Assembly: GCA_030145055.1 (NCBI GenBank) | Contig: JAQYWK010000003.1 | Location: 434,001 to 498,000, forward strand | From: Desulfovibrio sp. | GTDB taxonomy: Bacteria > Desulfobacterota > Desulfovibrionia > Desulfovibrionales > Desulfovibrionaceae | Direction: 5' to 3' | DNA: 64,000 nucleotides | Part shown: positions 8,042-17,000 of the stretch, piece after piece | How positions within the stretch are numbered: position 1 is the stretch's first letter | Layout: every line of letters starts with the position of its first letter | Position numbers and translations under genes: made by a program | The notes under the pieces: model-generated | Database searches by the model: none | Told to the model about the DNA's origin: nothing | The model's input: only the letters and a program-made list of their open reading frames with translations

Positions 8042-9958
8042 ATGGCTTTAATGAGTGTTAATAATGTTTCAATGTCATTCGGCGGACCTCTACTTTTAGA
8101 CAAGGCTTCCTTTCAAGTTCAGTCCGGACAGAGAATTTGTATCGTCGGTAGAAACGGCGAAGGAAAATCAACCCTGCTTAGACTGATGAGCGGAGATTTA
8201 ACTCCTGATGATGGAATTATTTCCAATCAGAAGGGAGTAACGGTCGCAAGACTATCTCAGAAAGTCCCAGAAGTTCTGAACGGGACTATCTTTGAAGTTG
8301 TAGCTGAAGGTCTTGGCGAACTGGGTAAAGCTCTAGCGCAATATCACAAAGTCAGCATGGAAGTTGCCAACGGCGGAGATGTAGAAAAACTGTCCGAAAT
8401 TGAAGATATCATGGAACAGCATGGCGGATGGAATGCTATGACTACCATTGATATGGTAATTTCGCGTCTATCACTGAACCCAGAGAATCGCTTTGAAAGC
8501 CTTTCAGGTGGATTAAAAAGACGAGTACTGCTTGCCCGCGCTCTTGCCAGCACCCCTGACATACTGCTTCTTGACGAGCCTACTAACCATCTTGACATTG
8601 ATTCCATCGCATGGCTCGAAGAATTTATTTTAAAACACATCAAGACTCTCATATTCATTACTCATGACCGCATGTTCCTGCGCCGCATTGCAACTCGTAT
8701 AATCGAAATGGACCGCGGCAAACTCGCCGACTGGACCTGCGATTACGACACTTTCCTTGAGCGCAAAGAAGCATTGCTCGACGCGGAAGAAAAAAACTGG
8801 TCTGAATTCGACAAAAAACTCGCCCGCGAGGAAGTTTGGATCAGACAGGGAATCAAGGCCAGACGTACAAGAAACGAAGGCCGTGTTCGCGAACTGGAAA
8901 AACTGCGTAGCGAAAGAAGCAAAAGACGCGAAAGAACAGGCAAAGCAACAATAGAAATACAAGAAGCCACTCGTTCAGGTAAAATCGTTGCAGAAGCAAT
9001 AGATGCATCATTCTCCTGGGGAGATTCACCCGTATTTAAGGATTTAAACGCATCAATTATACGCGGCGACCGAATCGGTATTATCGGGCCTAATGGAACT
9101 GGTAAGACGACTCTCATACAAGTTCTGCTCGGCAAGCAAAGATTACAAAAGGGTAAGATCAAGCTTGGAACGAAGCTTGAAGTTTCCTATTTTGACCAGC
9201 ACCGCGAGCAGTTAGATCCAGAGATGACCGTGCGTAACAGCGTCGCGGACGGAAATGACGTTGTGACCATTAATGACCGCACGAAGCATGTCATGGGCTA
9301 TCTTAAAGACTTTTTATTTGAGTCTGAGCGGGCCAACAGCAAGGTCAAAGTTTTATCTGGTGGTGAAAGAAACAGACTTCTACTTGCCAGACTTTTCACC
9401 CGTCCATCCAACCTACTGATAATGGATGAACCAACAAATGATCTCGATGCCGAAACCTTAGAGCTTCTCGAAGACAAGCTCATGGAATATCCAGGCACTG
9501 TTATCATCGTAAGTCATGACCGTGCATTTTTGAATAACGTTGTCACAAGTACACTCGTATTTGAAGGCGATGGAGTAGTAAAAGAATACGTGGGCGGATA
9601 TGATGACTGGCTCAGACAAAAACCAGCAGACGAAAAGGACAACAAACCTAAAACGCTTAAAACCGTTAAACAGGAACAGCCAGCTCCTCCTAAAAAGACT
9701 AAAAAATTAAGCTACAAAGAACAGCGTGAGCTTGAGCTTCTACAGGAAGAAATGAAAGCTCTTCCTGCAAAAATAGAAGAGCTTGAGAAAGATATAGCTA
9801 AAATTCAAGAAATCATGCTTGATTCAGACTTCTATAGAAAGTCCGCACAGGAAATGGCTAAAACTCAAGGAAAGCTCGAAGCTCTCGAAAGCGAACATGA
9901 GAAAACTTTTGAGCGTTGGGACGAAGTTGAAGCAAAACTGGCTGAATACAACAGCTAG
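8042..9958 (+). CDS. uup: ABC-F family ATPase (Uup-like)
   Basis: A 638-residue soluble protein with two ABC ATPase domains and no membrane segments. Domain 1 has GRNGEGKST, the signature SGGLKRR and LLLDEPTNHLD. Domain 2 has GPNGTGKTT, LSGGERNR and LIMDEPTNDLD. The inter-domain linker is charged and rich in Arg/Lys, as in ribosome-binding ABC-F factors, and residues from about 560 form an E/K-rich coiled coil like the C-terminal domain of Uup. ABC-F proteins act on the ribosome rather than in transport. The linker and coiled coil place it with Uup rather than EttA. A strong hairpin follows the gene. Confidence 0.9.
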   Translation: MALMSVNNVSMSFGGPLLLDKASFQVQSGQRICIVGRNGEGKSTLLRLMSGDLTPDDGIISNQKGVTVARLSQKVPEVLNGTIFEVVAEGLGELGKALAQYHKVSMEVANGGDVEKLSEIEDIMEQHGGWNAMTTIDMVISRLSLNPENRFESLSGGLKRRVLLARALASTPDILLLDEPTNHLDIDSIAWLEEFILKHIKTLIFITHDRMFLRRIATRIIEMDRGKLADWTCDYDTFLERKEALLDAEEKNWSEFDKKLAREEVWIRQGIKARRTRNEGRVRELEKLRSERSKRRERTGKATIEIQEATRSGKIVAEAIDASFSWGDSPVFKDLNASIIRGDRIGIIGPNGTGKTTLIQVLLGKQRLQKGKIKLGTKLEVSYFDQHREQLDPEMTVRNSVADGNDVVTINDRTKHVMGYLKDFLFESERANSKVKVLSGGERNRLLLARLFTRPSNLLIMDEPTNDLDAETLELLEDKLMEYPGTVIIVSHDRAFLNNVVTSTLVFEGDGVVKEYVGGYDDWLRQKPADEKDNKPKTLKTVKQEQPAPPKKTKKLSYKEQRELELLQEEMKALPAKIEELEKDIAKIQEIMLDSDFYRKSAQEMAKTQGKLEALESEHEKTFERWDEVEAKLAEYNS

Positions 9959-10012
9959 GCTGATCGCCCCGAACTTAGAGCCTATCTATCCATATAAATA
10001 ATCTCCGCGTGT

Positions 10013-10041
10013 GGAATATGGCAAAACAGTTGCCATATTCC
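10013..10041. repeat. Strong hairpin between the ABC-F and ktrB genes
   Basis: GGAATATGGCAA (10013-10024) and TTGCCATATTCC (10030-10041) form a perfect 12-bp stem with a 5-nt loop. No T tract follows, so this is not a standard terminator; it could be a factor-dependent stop, an mRNA 3' stabiliser, or part of the ktrB leader. Confidence 0.6.
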
Positions 10042-10064
10042 GCGCTCGGGAGTAAATTCATCTA

Positions 10065-11426
10065 ATGAAATCCAAAGCATCGTCCCCTTTCTGGATGCCC
10101 GTATATGCATTCCTGACCACAATTATTCTAGGCGGCTTAATCCTCAAGCTCGACGTATGTCACCCGGGCAAGCCGCTTTCACTCCTTGATGCAATTTTCA
10201 CCGCAACATCTGCTGTCTGCGTAACAGGACTCGCGGTGGTCGATACTGGTTCCTTTTTCAGCCGCACAGGTCAAACCGTAATCCTGACTCTGATTCAACT
10301 CGGGGGGTTAGGCATTATGACCTACGCCAGTCTTGTAATTTATTTACTCGGCAAAAAAGTAAGCGCCTCCGACCGCATTGCTGTCAGCCAGACTCTAATC
10401 CACGACCCGTCATTTCACTTGGGAAAATTCATCGTGGGCGTCGTTACCGCGGTACTCTCCATAGAACTCATCGGCGCAATTCTGCTCTATGAAATGGACC
10501 CACAAGGGTTTTACCCATTCTCTGCAGCATTCCATTCCATATCAGCCTTTTGCAACGCAGGGTTCTCTTTATATCCTGACAGCTTATCCACATGGAAAGA
10601 GCATTTGGGAATTAATTCAATTTTCATGACCCTTATAATACTCGGCGGTTTAGGATTCTATGTACTAACCGAGCTATGGGGCAAATTATTAGATTTTATT
10701 CACCGCAAAAAACAGCCAATGGCAGCACATGCTGTCACATGGCAAACCCGCATAGTTCTCGAGACATCTCTATTTTTAATCATCGCCGGAGCAGTGGCTT
10801 TATTTCTGGCAGAGAACATTATCCCGACAGTTCTACCCGGCATAGACAGCAGTTGGCTCGTCTCTCTATTCCAGTCTGTCACTTGCAGAACAGCAGGATT
10901 CAGCTCTGTTGATATTTCCAGTCTGACAAATATTTCACTGGTGTTCATGATCTCACTCATGCTCATCGGAGGCTCCCCTGGATCATGTGCCGGCGGACTC
11001 AAAACCACCACTTTTCGGGCATGGATCGGTTTTATCAGCGCCAAGATCAAAGGGCGTAGCCAAGTGCGAGTGGGCTGGTACGCGCTAACCGAAGACAGCA
11101 TCAATAAGTCGCTGACCATTATGGCCCTTGCCGGAGTAATACTCGGTGCATCGGTAATTTTACTGAGCATCACCGAGGGGGCCAATATTCCGCAAGAAGC
11201 CGCGCGTGGACATTTCATAGAACTCGTATTCGAAGCAATATCGGCTTTCGCAACAGTCGGACTATCTACGGGCATCACGCAAAACCTATCCCCTGCGGGA
11301 AAAGTCATAATAATTTCACTCATGTTCGTGGGTAGACTTGGACCGGTATGGTTACTAACTGCCATCAACAACTGGCAAAATGAACCGCGCTATAAATTGC
11401 CGGAAGACGACCTTTCATTAAGTTAA
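10065..11426 (+). CDS. ktrB: Potassium uptake channel subunit (TrkH/KtrB family)
   Basis: A 453-residue integral inner-membrane protein of the size of KtrB. It shows the four pore loops of the family, each with its filter glycine: SAVCVTGLAV, SAFCNAGFSL, SVTCRTAGFSS and SAFATVGLSTG. The segment SPGSCAGGLKTTTFRA between repeats 3 and 4 corresponds to the intramembrane gating loop. It works with the cytosolic RCK ring encoded by the next gene, 39 nt downstream. Uptake is probably coupled to sodium, as in Ktr systems; this is inferred from size and partner. A weak GGGAG lies about 12 nt before the ATG. Confidence 0.92.
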   Translation: MKSKASSPFWMPVYAFLTTIILGGLILKLDVCHPGKPLSLLDAIFTATSAVCVTGLAVVDTGSFFSRTGQTVILTLIQLGGLGIMTYASLVIYLLGKKVSASDRIAVSQTLIHDPSFHLGKFIVGVVTAVLSIELIGAILLYEMDPQGFYPFSAAFHSISAFCNAGFSLYPDSLSTWKEHLGINSIFMTLIILGGLGFYVLTELWGKLLDFIHRKKQPMAAHAVTWQTRIVLETSLFLIIAGAVALFLAENIIPTVLPGIDSSWLVSLFQSVTCRTAGFSSVDISSLTNISLVFMISLMLIGGSPGSCAGGLKTTTFRAWIGFISAKIKGRSQVRVGWYALTEDSINKSLTIMALAGVILGASVILLSITEGANIPQEAARGHFIELVFEAISAFATVGLSTGITQNLSPAGKVIIISLMFVGRLGPVWLLTAINNWQNEPRYKLPEDDLSLS

Positions 11427-11465
11427 ATTTTAGAATTATTCTGTTTTATACATCTGGAGAGCATC

Positions 11466-12119
11466 ATGGCTGATAATATAGAAGTAGGCGTTGTCGGGCT
11501 TGGAAAATTTGGTTTGGCATTAGCCAAAAACCTTTGCGAACTGGGGCATCAAGTTACAGGAGTCGATACTTCCGCTGACAGAGTAAAAGCAGCAAAACCA
11601 TTTTTAGCGCAAATATTTCAAGCTGACGGAACCGATCAGAAAACTCTTGAGCAGCTAAGCTTTCAAGATTTCGACTACGTGGTAGTTTCCACTGGAGATT
11701 CTATGGAGGCAAGCATTCTGGTTGTTCTTAATTTGCAGGAAATGGGCGTAAAAAAGATCTGGGTAAAAGCCATGAGCGCGGCACACGAAAAGGTTTTGAG
11801 CAAACTAGGAGTGGACTTCGTGGTCTTCCCTGAACATTTTGCCGCAAAACAGCTCGCCTATAAGCTATCTACACCGGGCATGCTCGATTACCTTTCTTTG
11901 GGGCAGGATATCATTATAAAAGAACGGTCCGTAGGAGATTGGGCAGGAAAAACGTTGAAAGATCTAAACCTGACAAATAATTACGAAGTGCAAGTTATAG
12001 CTATAAAAAATTCCGGATCAGCAAAGCTGGACTTTGTACCCAAAGCCAATAAACCACTCGGAGAGCATGATGTTCTTGTATTGATAGGAGCTAGTGAAAA
12101 TTTACTAAAAATGCCCTGA
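11466..12119 (+). CDS. ktrA: Potassium uptake regulatory RCK protein
   Basis: At 217 residues it has one RCK_N and one RCK_C domain, the KtrA layout (TrkA would be twice as long). The Rossmann nucleotide loop is GLGKFGLALAKNL near residue 11, and D34 in VTGVDTSADRV is the expected ribose-binding acid. RCK_C spans about 135-217. It forms an octameric ring that gates the KtrB pore in response to ATP/ADP or NAD(H). GGAG lies 6 nt before the start. It ends 7 bp from the convergent TPR gene. Confidence 0.92.
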   Translation: MADNIEVGVVGLGKFGLALAKNLCELGHQVTGVDTSADRVKAAKPFLAQIFQADGTDQKTLEQLSFQDFDYVVVSTGDSMEASILVVLNLQEMGVKKIWVKAMSAAHEKVLSKLGVDFVVFPEHFAAKQLAYKLSTPGMLDYLSLGQDIIIKERSVGDWAGKTLKDLNLTNNYEVQVIAIKNSGSAKLDFVPKANKPLGEHDVLVLIGASENLLKMP

Positions 12120-12126
12120 TATAACC

Positions 12127-13122
12127 TCATTCTCCATTGTTTTCATCAAGATTATACAAATCTTTTTCGATTTCGCGCATTTGTCTATCTTCTTCCTCTA
12201 AGGCAATCATTCGGTCGCGTATAAATTGAGTTATCTCAATTGCGTCATCAAGATCAACACCGGCCGCAACCTGCATTTTGCGTAACAAAGACAAAATATC
12301 ACTCCGAAGCTTTGTTCCGACTTCAGTGGAGCCAAATTCCCGAAGCATGTCATCATCGGTCGCGCTTTTTTCAATAATGTAGAAGCAAAATTTACGGGCT
12401 TCCTCTACCCCCCGATTCATATCAAGACACGTGGTCAAATACCGAACGCAATCTTCCCAGTGCCCAGCCTCAAAGTAACTTCTTGCAATATTAAAAAATA
12501 GGTTTTCATCTTTACTGTCTAAATCAACACCTCGATTATAATACTGTATTGCCTCGCTATACATCCCATTTTTCCGCATTAAGATCCCAAAATCATTAAA
12601 CATGTGCTTATGCTCAGCTTTAAAAGCAGCTTTAAGTTGCAAAACCTTATGAAAAACTTCCAGCGCCTTTTCAAGATCATTTTTTTCAAGATATGTTAAA
12701 CCAAGACCAAAGGTCGCGCGAACATTATCCTCATCAACTTCGAGCGCGCCTGCATATTCCATTTCAGCGCTATAAAGCTCATCCTGCGCTCTATGCCTTT
12801 CGCCTCGTTGCAAAGCACCACTTAGTTTATCCATGCTCACATGAACTTTCTCATGCCAATAATCCAGTTCAAGAGAATAATCCGAAGAGAATTCTTCGCT
12901 TGACACCATTTTCACAGGACCTGACGGAACGTGGTTCTCATTAATTTCCTGAAGCCCAAACATTTCACCGGCAGTTTCACGGACCAGCCAATAAGTTTTC
13001 TTGTCGTCCCTCACATCCTTTTCGGAGATAAGCGAAACGACAGAAACAAGCTCAGTTGCTTCTTTCTCCTTCTCAGTTGAAGGCTGATACTTAAAAAATG
13101 TATTTTTTAAGCCTGAAGACAT
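12127..13122 (-). CDS. TPR-repeat protein
   Basis: A 331-residue cytoplasmic protein with no signal peptide. The N-terminal 90 residues have no recognised motif. Tetratricopeptide repeats run from about 95 to 250 (AELEYAGALEVDEDNVRATFGLG-like units with the pattern of A, G, Y, A, P-like positions, and the pair GILMRKNGMYSEAIQYYNRG / FNIARSYFEAG). The C-terminus is acidic and coiled-coil-like. Such proteins are scaffolds; similar genes occur in Desulfovibrio as conserved unknowns. RBS AGAGG precedes the ATG. A second TPR protein of comparable size lies at 52475-53464. Confidence 0.75.
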   Translation of the reverse strand: MSSGLKNTFFKYQPSTEKEKEATELVSVVSLISEKDVRDDKKTYWLVRETAGEMFGLQEINENHVPSGPVKMVSSEEFSSDYSLELDYWHEKVHVSMDKLSGALQRGERHRAQDELYSAEMEYAGALEVDEDNVRATFGLGLTYLEKNDLEKALEVFHKVLQLKAAFKAEHKHMFNDFGILMRKNGMYSEAIQYYNRGVDLDSKDENLFFNIARSYFEAGHWEDCVRYLTTCLDMNRGVEEARKFCFYIIEKSATDDDMLREFGSTEVGTKLRSDILSLLRKMQVAAGVDLDDAIEITQFIRDRMIALEEEDRQMREIEKDLYNLDENNGE

Positions 13123-13289
13123 AATATATTACCTCTTAAGAGGCTTTGAGGAAGTTTGGAAAACATATCAAAATATACCCGAACGTCTAAACTTAAATCT
13201 GATTTGCCTTCTTTTTTATCATGAAACATAAAATTTTAAAACTGTTCAATTCTGGAACTTCTAACAAAAATCGGCTAGGTTCGAGCTGC

Positions 13290-14096
13290 ATGTACAAACA
13301 AGTTACCATAATAAGCCTCATAGTCATTGTCTTTATAATGCATCTTTTCATAGTAAAAGGCTATGCTCTTGAGATTAGAAGCACAGCTCCTGTTATCTCC
13401 AGTGAGGTCGTAAACGCCTACCCACATGATGAAACTGCCTATACTCAGGGTTTTTTATATCACGACAAAGCGTTCTACGAAAGCACCGGAAAACATGGTC
13501 GCTCTTCTCTTCGCATCATTGAACAGAAATCGGGCACGATCAGCACAGAGATTAAAATAAATAATAAGTTTTTTGGAGAAGGGTTATGTATCTGGAATGA
13601 TAAAATTTTCCAGCTGACATGGAAGTCCGGAAAATGCTTTGTATATGATACAAGATCTCTTGCGCACACTGCATCCTTTAAATATAATGGACAGGGCTGG
13701 GGTCTAACAACAGATGGCGATTTTTTAATTCAAAGTAACGGAACAAACACCCTGACCTTTCGTGATCCCCATGATTTTGCGAAAATAACCACGCTTAAAA
13801 TCACTGACGGCAGCAAAAAAGTCTTCAGGATAAACGAACTGGAATATGTAAAAGGACTTATCCTTTGCAATATCTGGTTCAAAGACAAAATTGGCGCCAT
13901 AGACAAGACAACCGGCAAAATAAAATTTTGGATTGATATCTCAAATCTCCGCCCCCTTGCTGGAAAGAAGGCAGAAGCCGCAAACGGAATTGCGTGGGAT
14001 GCAGTAAACAATCGTCTTTTCGTTACTGGAAAATTTTGGAACAAAGTTTTTGAAATAAAATTACCTGAACTGCAACAAGCACCGTCTACCTCATAA
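13290..14096 (+). CDS. Glutaminyl-peptide cyclotransferase (exported)
   Basis: The mature part matches the plant/bacterial-type glutamine cyclotransferase, a five-bladed beta-propeller that converts N-terminal Gln to pyroglutamate. Diagnostic segments are YPHDETAYTQGFLYHD, YESTGKHGRSSLR, GEGLCIWNDKIFQLTWKSG, and the final GIAWDAVNNRLFVTGKFW. The open frame starts at 13221, but there is no ribosome site there; the ATG at 13290 gives a compact signal peptide (MYKQVTIISLIVIVFIMHLF) and is preferred. It would act in the periplasm. It ends 4 nt before the large activase gene, so the two are probably co-transcribed. Confidence 0.85.
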   Translation: MYKQVTIISLIVIVFIMHLFIVKGYALEIRSTAPVISSEVVNAYPHDETAYTQGFLYHDKAFYESTGKHGRSSLRIIEQKSGTISTEIKINNKFFGEGLCIWNDKIFQLTWKSGKCFVYDTRSLAHTASFKYNGQGWGLTTDGDFLIQSNGTNTLTFRDPHDFAKITTLKITDGSKKVFRINELEYVKGLILCNIWFKDKIGAIDKTTGKIKFWIDISNLRPLAGKKAEAANGIAWDAVNNRLFVTGKFWNKVFEIKLPELQQAPSTS

Positions 14097-14099
14097 TAT

Positions 14100-17000
14100 A
14101 TGGTAAAATCACTTGGCATCTGCGCCGGAGCTTCCACTATCGGCATGGTTCTCGTTTCCCGTGAGAACGAAACATTTTCGGTACTTAAAACCGTTTCTAT
14201 ATCTCACGAAGGAAATCCCGCGTCTGCAATTCTTTCCGCTATAGAAAAGTTTGGAAATATTGAAAATATCCGAATCGCGACCTCAGGTAGAAAGTTCAGA
14301 CATCTTTTAGATCTGCCGTCCATATCCGAACCGCAAGCCCTCGAATCAGCGTTATCTTTTACTAATCTTGTAAAAAATGGATACCGCACAATCATCAGCG
14401 CCGGCGGCGAAACTTTCATGGCCTACCTGCTCGACGCTGACGGAAAAGTAGAAACCGTCCATACAGGCAATAAATGTGCATCCGGCACAGGCGAATTTCT
14501 CGTACAGCAGCTTGGCCGCATGGGCCTTGATCTTGATGCTATGGCAGATCTTGATGAAAATATGCCAGCACATAAGGTTTCAGGGCGATGCTCAGTATTT
14601 TGCAAAAGCGACTGTACCCACGCACTGAATAAGGGAATAGAAAAAGATTCCGTAGTAGCAGGACTAGCCCGAATGATGGCTGGCAAATGCATAGAGCTAC
14701 TCCGTAAACTTCCCTCCGACAAAGTAGTCTTAATAGGTAGTTGCTCGCTCAATAAATTTATGGTGCGGGAGCTTAAAAAAGAACTTCCAGACCTTGCCAT
14801 CCCAGAGCAAGCTTATGTAATGGAAGCATTAGGTGCGGCAATATGGGCGGCTGATCATGGCAAGATTCACACAGGTAATTTCAGTTCAGTAATCCAGAAA
14901 GGAACAACAAGTTTCACCTTTTTGCCGCCACTTGAAGCGCACATTGGCTCAGTAGATTTCCATGAGGATGATCAAGCGGAGTACTCCCCTGAAAGTAAAC
15001 TAGCCCTTGGCCTCGACGTTGGCTCCACAACAACAAAAGGCGTGCTTGTTGACCTCGCCTCGCTAAAAACCGTCGCATCCTGCTACTTGCGTACTGACGG
15101 AGATCCCATTGGAGCTTCGCGAAAAGTATACTCCGAACTGGCCAGCCAAGTTCCGGCAGGAACCACAGCCAGCATAATGGGCGTAACGGGGTCCGGCCGA
15201 AATATCGCAGGACTTCATGCCGGAACAGCGGGTATCATTAACGAGATCACAGCCCATGCGGCGGCGGCTGTTCATTATGACCCTGATGTTGATACAATTT
15301 TCGAAATCGGAGGACAGGACGCCAAATATACATGGCTGAAAAACTCCGTGCCCTGCGACTATGCCATGAATGAGGCATGTAGCGCGGGAACCGGATCGTT
15401 CCTAGAAGAAAGCGCCAAAGAAACTTTAGGCATCGAAGTTACAGACATAGCGACCATTGCTTTCAAGGGACAAAATCCGCCCAACTTTAATGATCAATGT
15501 GCTGCCTTTATCGGCTCAGATTTAAAACTGGCGAGTCAGGAAGGCGTGCCGCTTGATGATATGATCGCGGGACTGGTTTACTCTGTCTGTATCAATTATT
15601 CCAACAGAGTTAAGGGAAACCGCACCCTCGGCAATAAAATTTTCATGCAAGGCGGAGTCTGCTATAATAAGGCCGTCCCTGTTGCAATGGCGGCCCTGAC
15701 GGGCAGAAAAATCATTGTACCTCCCCATCCCGGTTTGACCGGAGCCTTCGGCGTTGCCCTCGAAGCTATCCGGCGCACAAAGTTAAATTTACTGGACGAA
15801 GGAATATTTGACCCGACGGAACTTTCCCTTCGAGAGGTCCACTACAAAACTCCGTTCATTTGCAAGGGAGCAGGTAGAGACTGTGACCTAGGTTGTTCCA
15901 TTGCCCGCATTACGGTTAATGATAAGACTTTTCCCTTCGGCGGCATCTGCAACAGATTTGATAACTCCAAGGTTTCCGCAAAATTGTCAGAGGGCGAAGA
16001 TCTCGTCACATGGCGTGAAAAAAGAGTATTTCGAGATCTCAGGGAACCGCAGGAAGGTAGACCCACGATAGGAATGAACCGTTCATTACTAATGAACACT
16101 TGGTTTCCGCTATATAACACCTTTTTCCGCGCACTCGGTTTCGAAATAAGGTTACCTGATAAAGTAGACTTAGAAAGCATTGAACAAAAAGGTGCACCAT
16201 TTTGCCACCCTGTAGAACTTGCTCACGGCAGTATGGGCGAACTTCTGAAACTCAAAACAGATCACATATTCCTGCCCCACGTACGCTCTCTTCCACTTAA
16301 AAATGGCGACCGTTCATCGACCTGCGTACTTGTTCAGGGTGAAACTTACTACCTGCGTTCAGCCTTTCCAGAGCTTGATAACAGATCTGTGCTAGCTCCC
16401 GTAATTCATATGCAAGAAGGGATGGATCAGGTCCAAACCACGTTTGTAAAAATGGCTAAAAGTCTCGGAGTCAAAGCGGGCAAAGCGTCAGATGCTTTTA
16501 CTAAGGCATTAGCAGAGCAGGACATTTTTTTTGTGGACATTCGCACCAAGGGCGAAGAGTACATAACGGACCTTGAAGACCAGCCTAATAAAAACGCTGT
16601 AGTTCTATTCGGCAGGCCCTATAATGCATTCAATTCATGGGCGAATAAATCCATACCCGCAAAGTTTTCTACACGCGCAACGAATATTATCCCCTGCGAT
16701 ATGCTTCCAAGCACAAACGGGTGCAATGCGGACCGAAACATGTACTGGGCAACGGGTGAACAGATTATGGAAGCTGCGGATTATGTAGCTAGCCACCCGC
16801 AACTTTTCGGAACATTCATTACAAATTTCTCATGCGGACCAGACTCTTTCCTACTCGGCCATTTCAGACGTGCCATGGGCAAAAAACCTTCGCTAACGCT
16901 AGAGTTGGACAGCCATACCGCAGATGCAGGAATCGAGACTAGAATCGAAGCTTTTCTTGATATTGTTAACGGATTCAAGCTGCTCGAAATTGGTTCCAAT

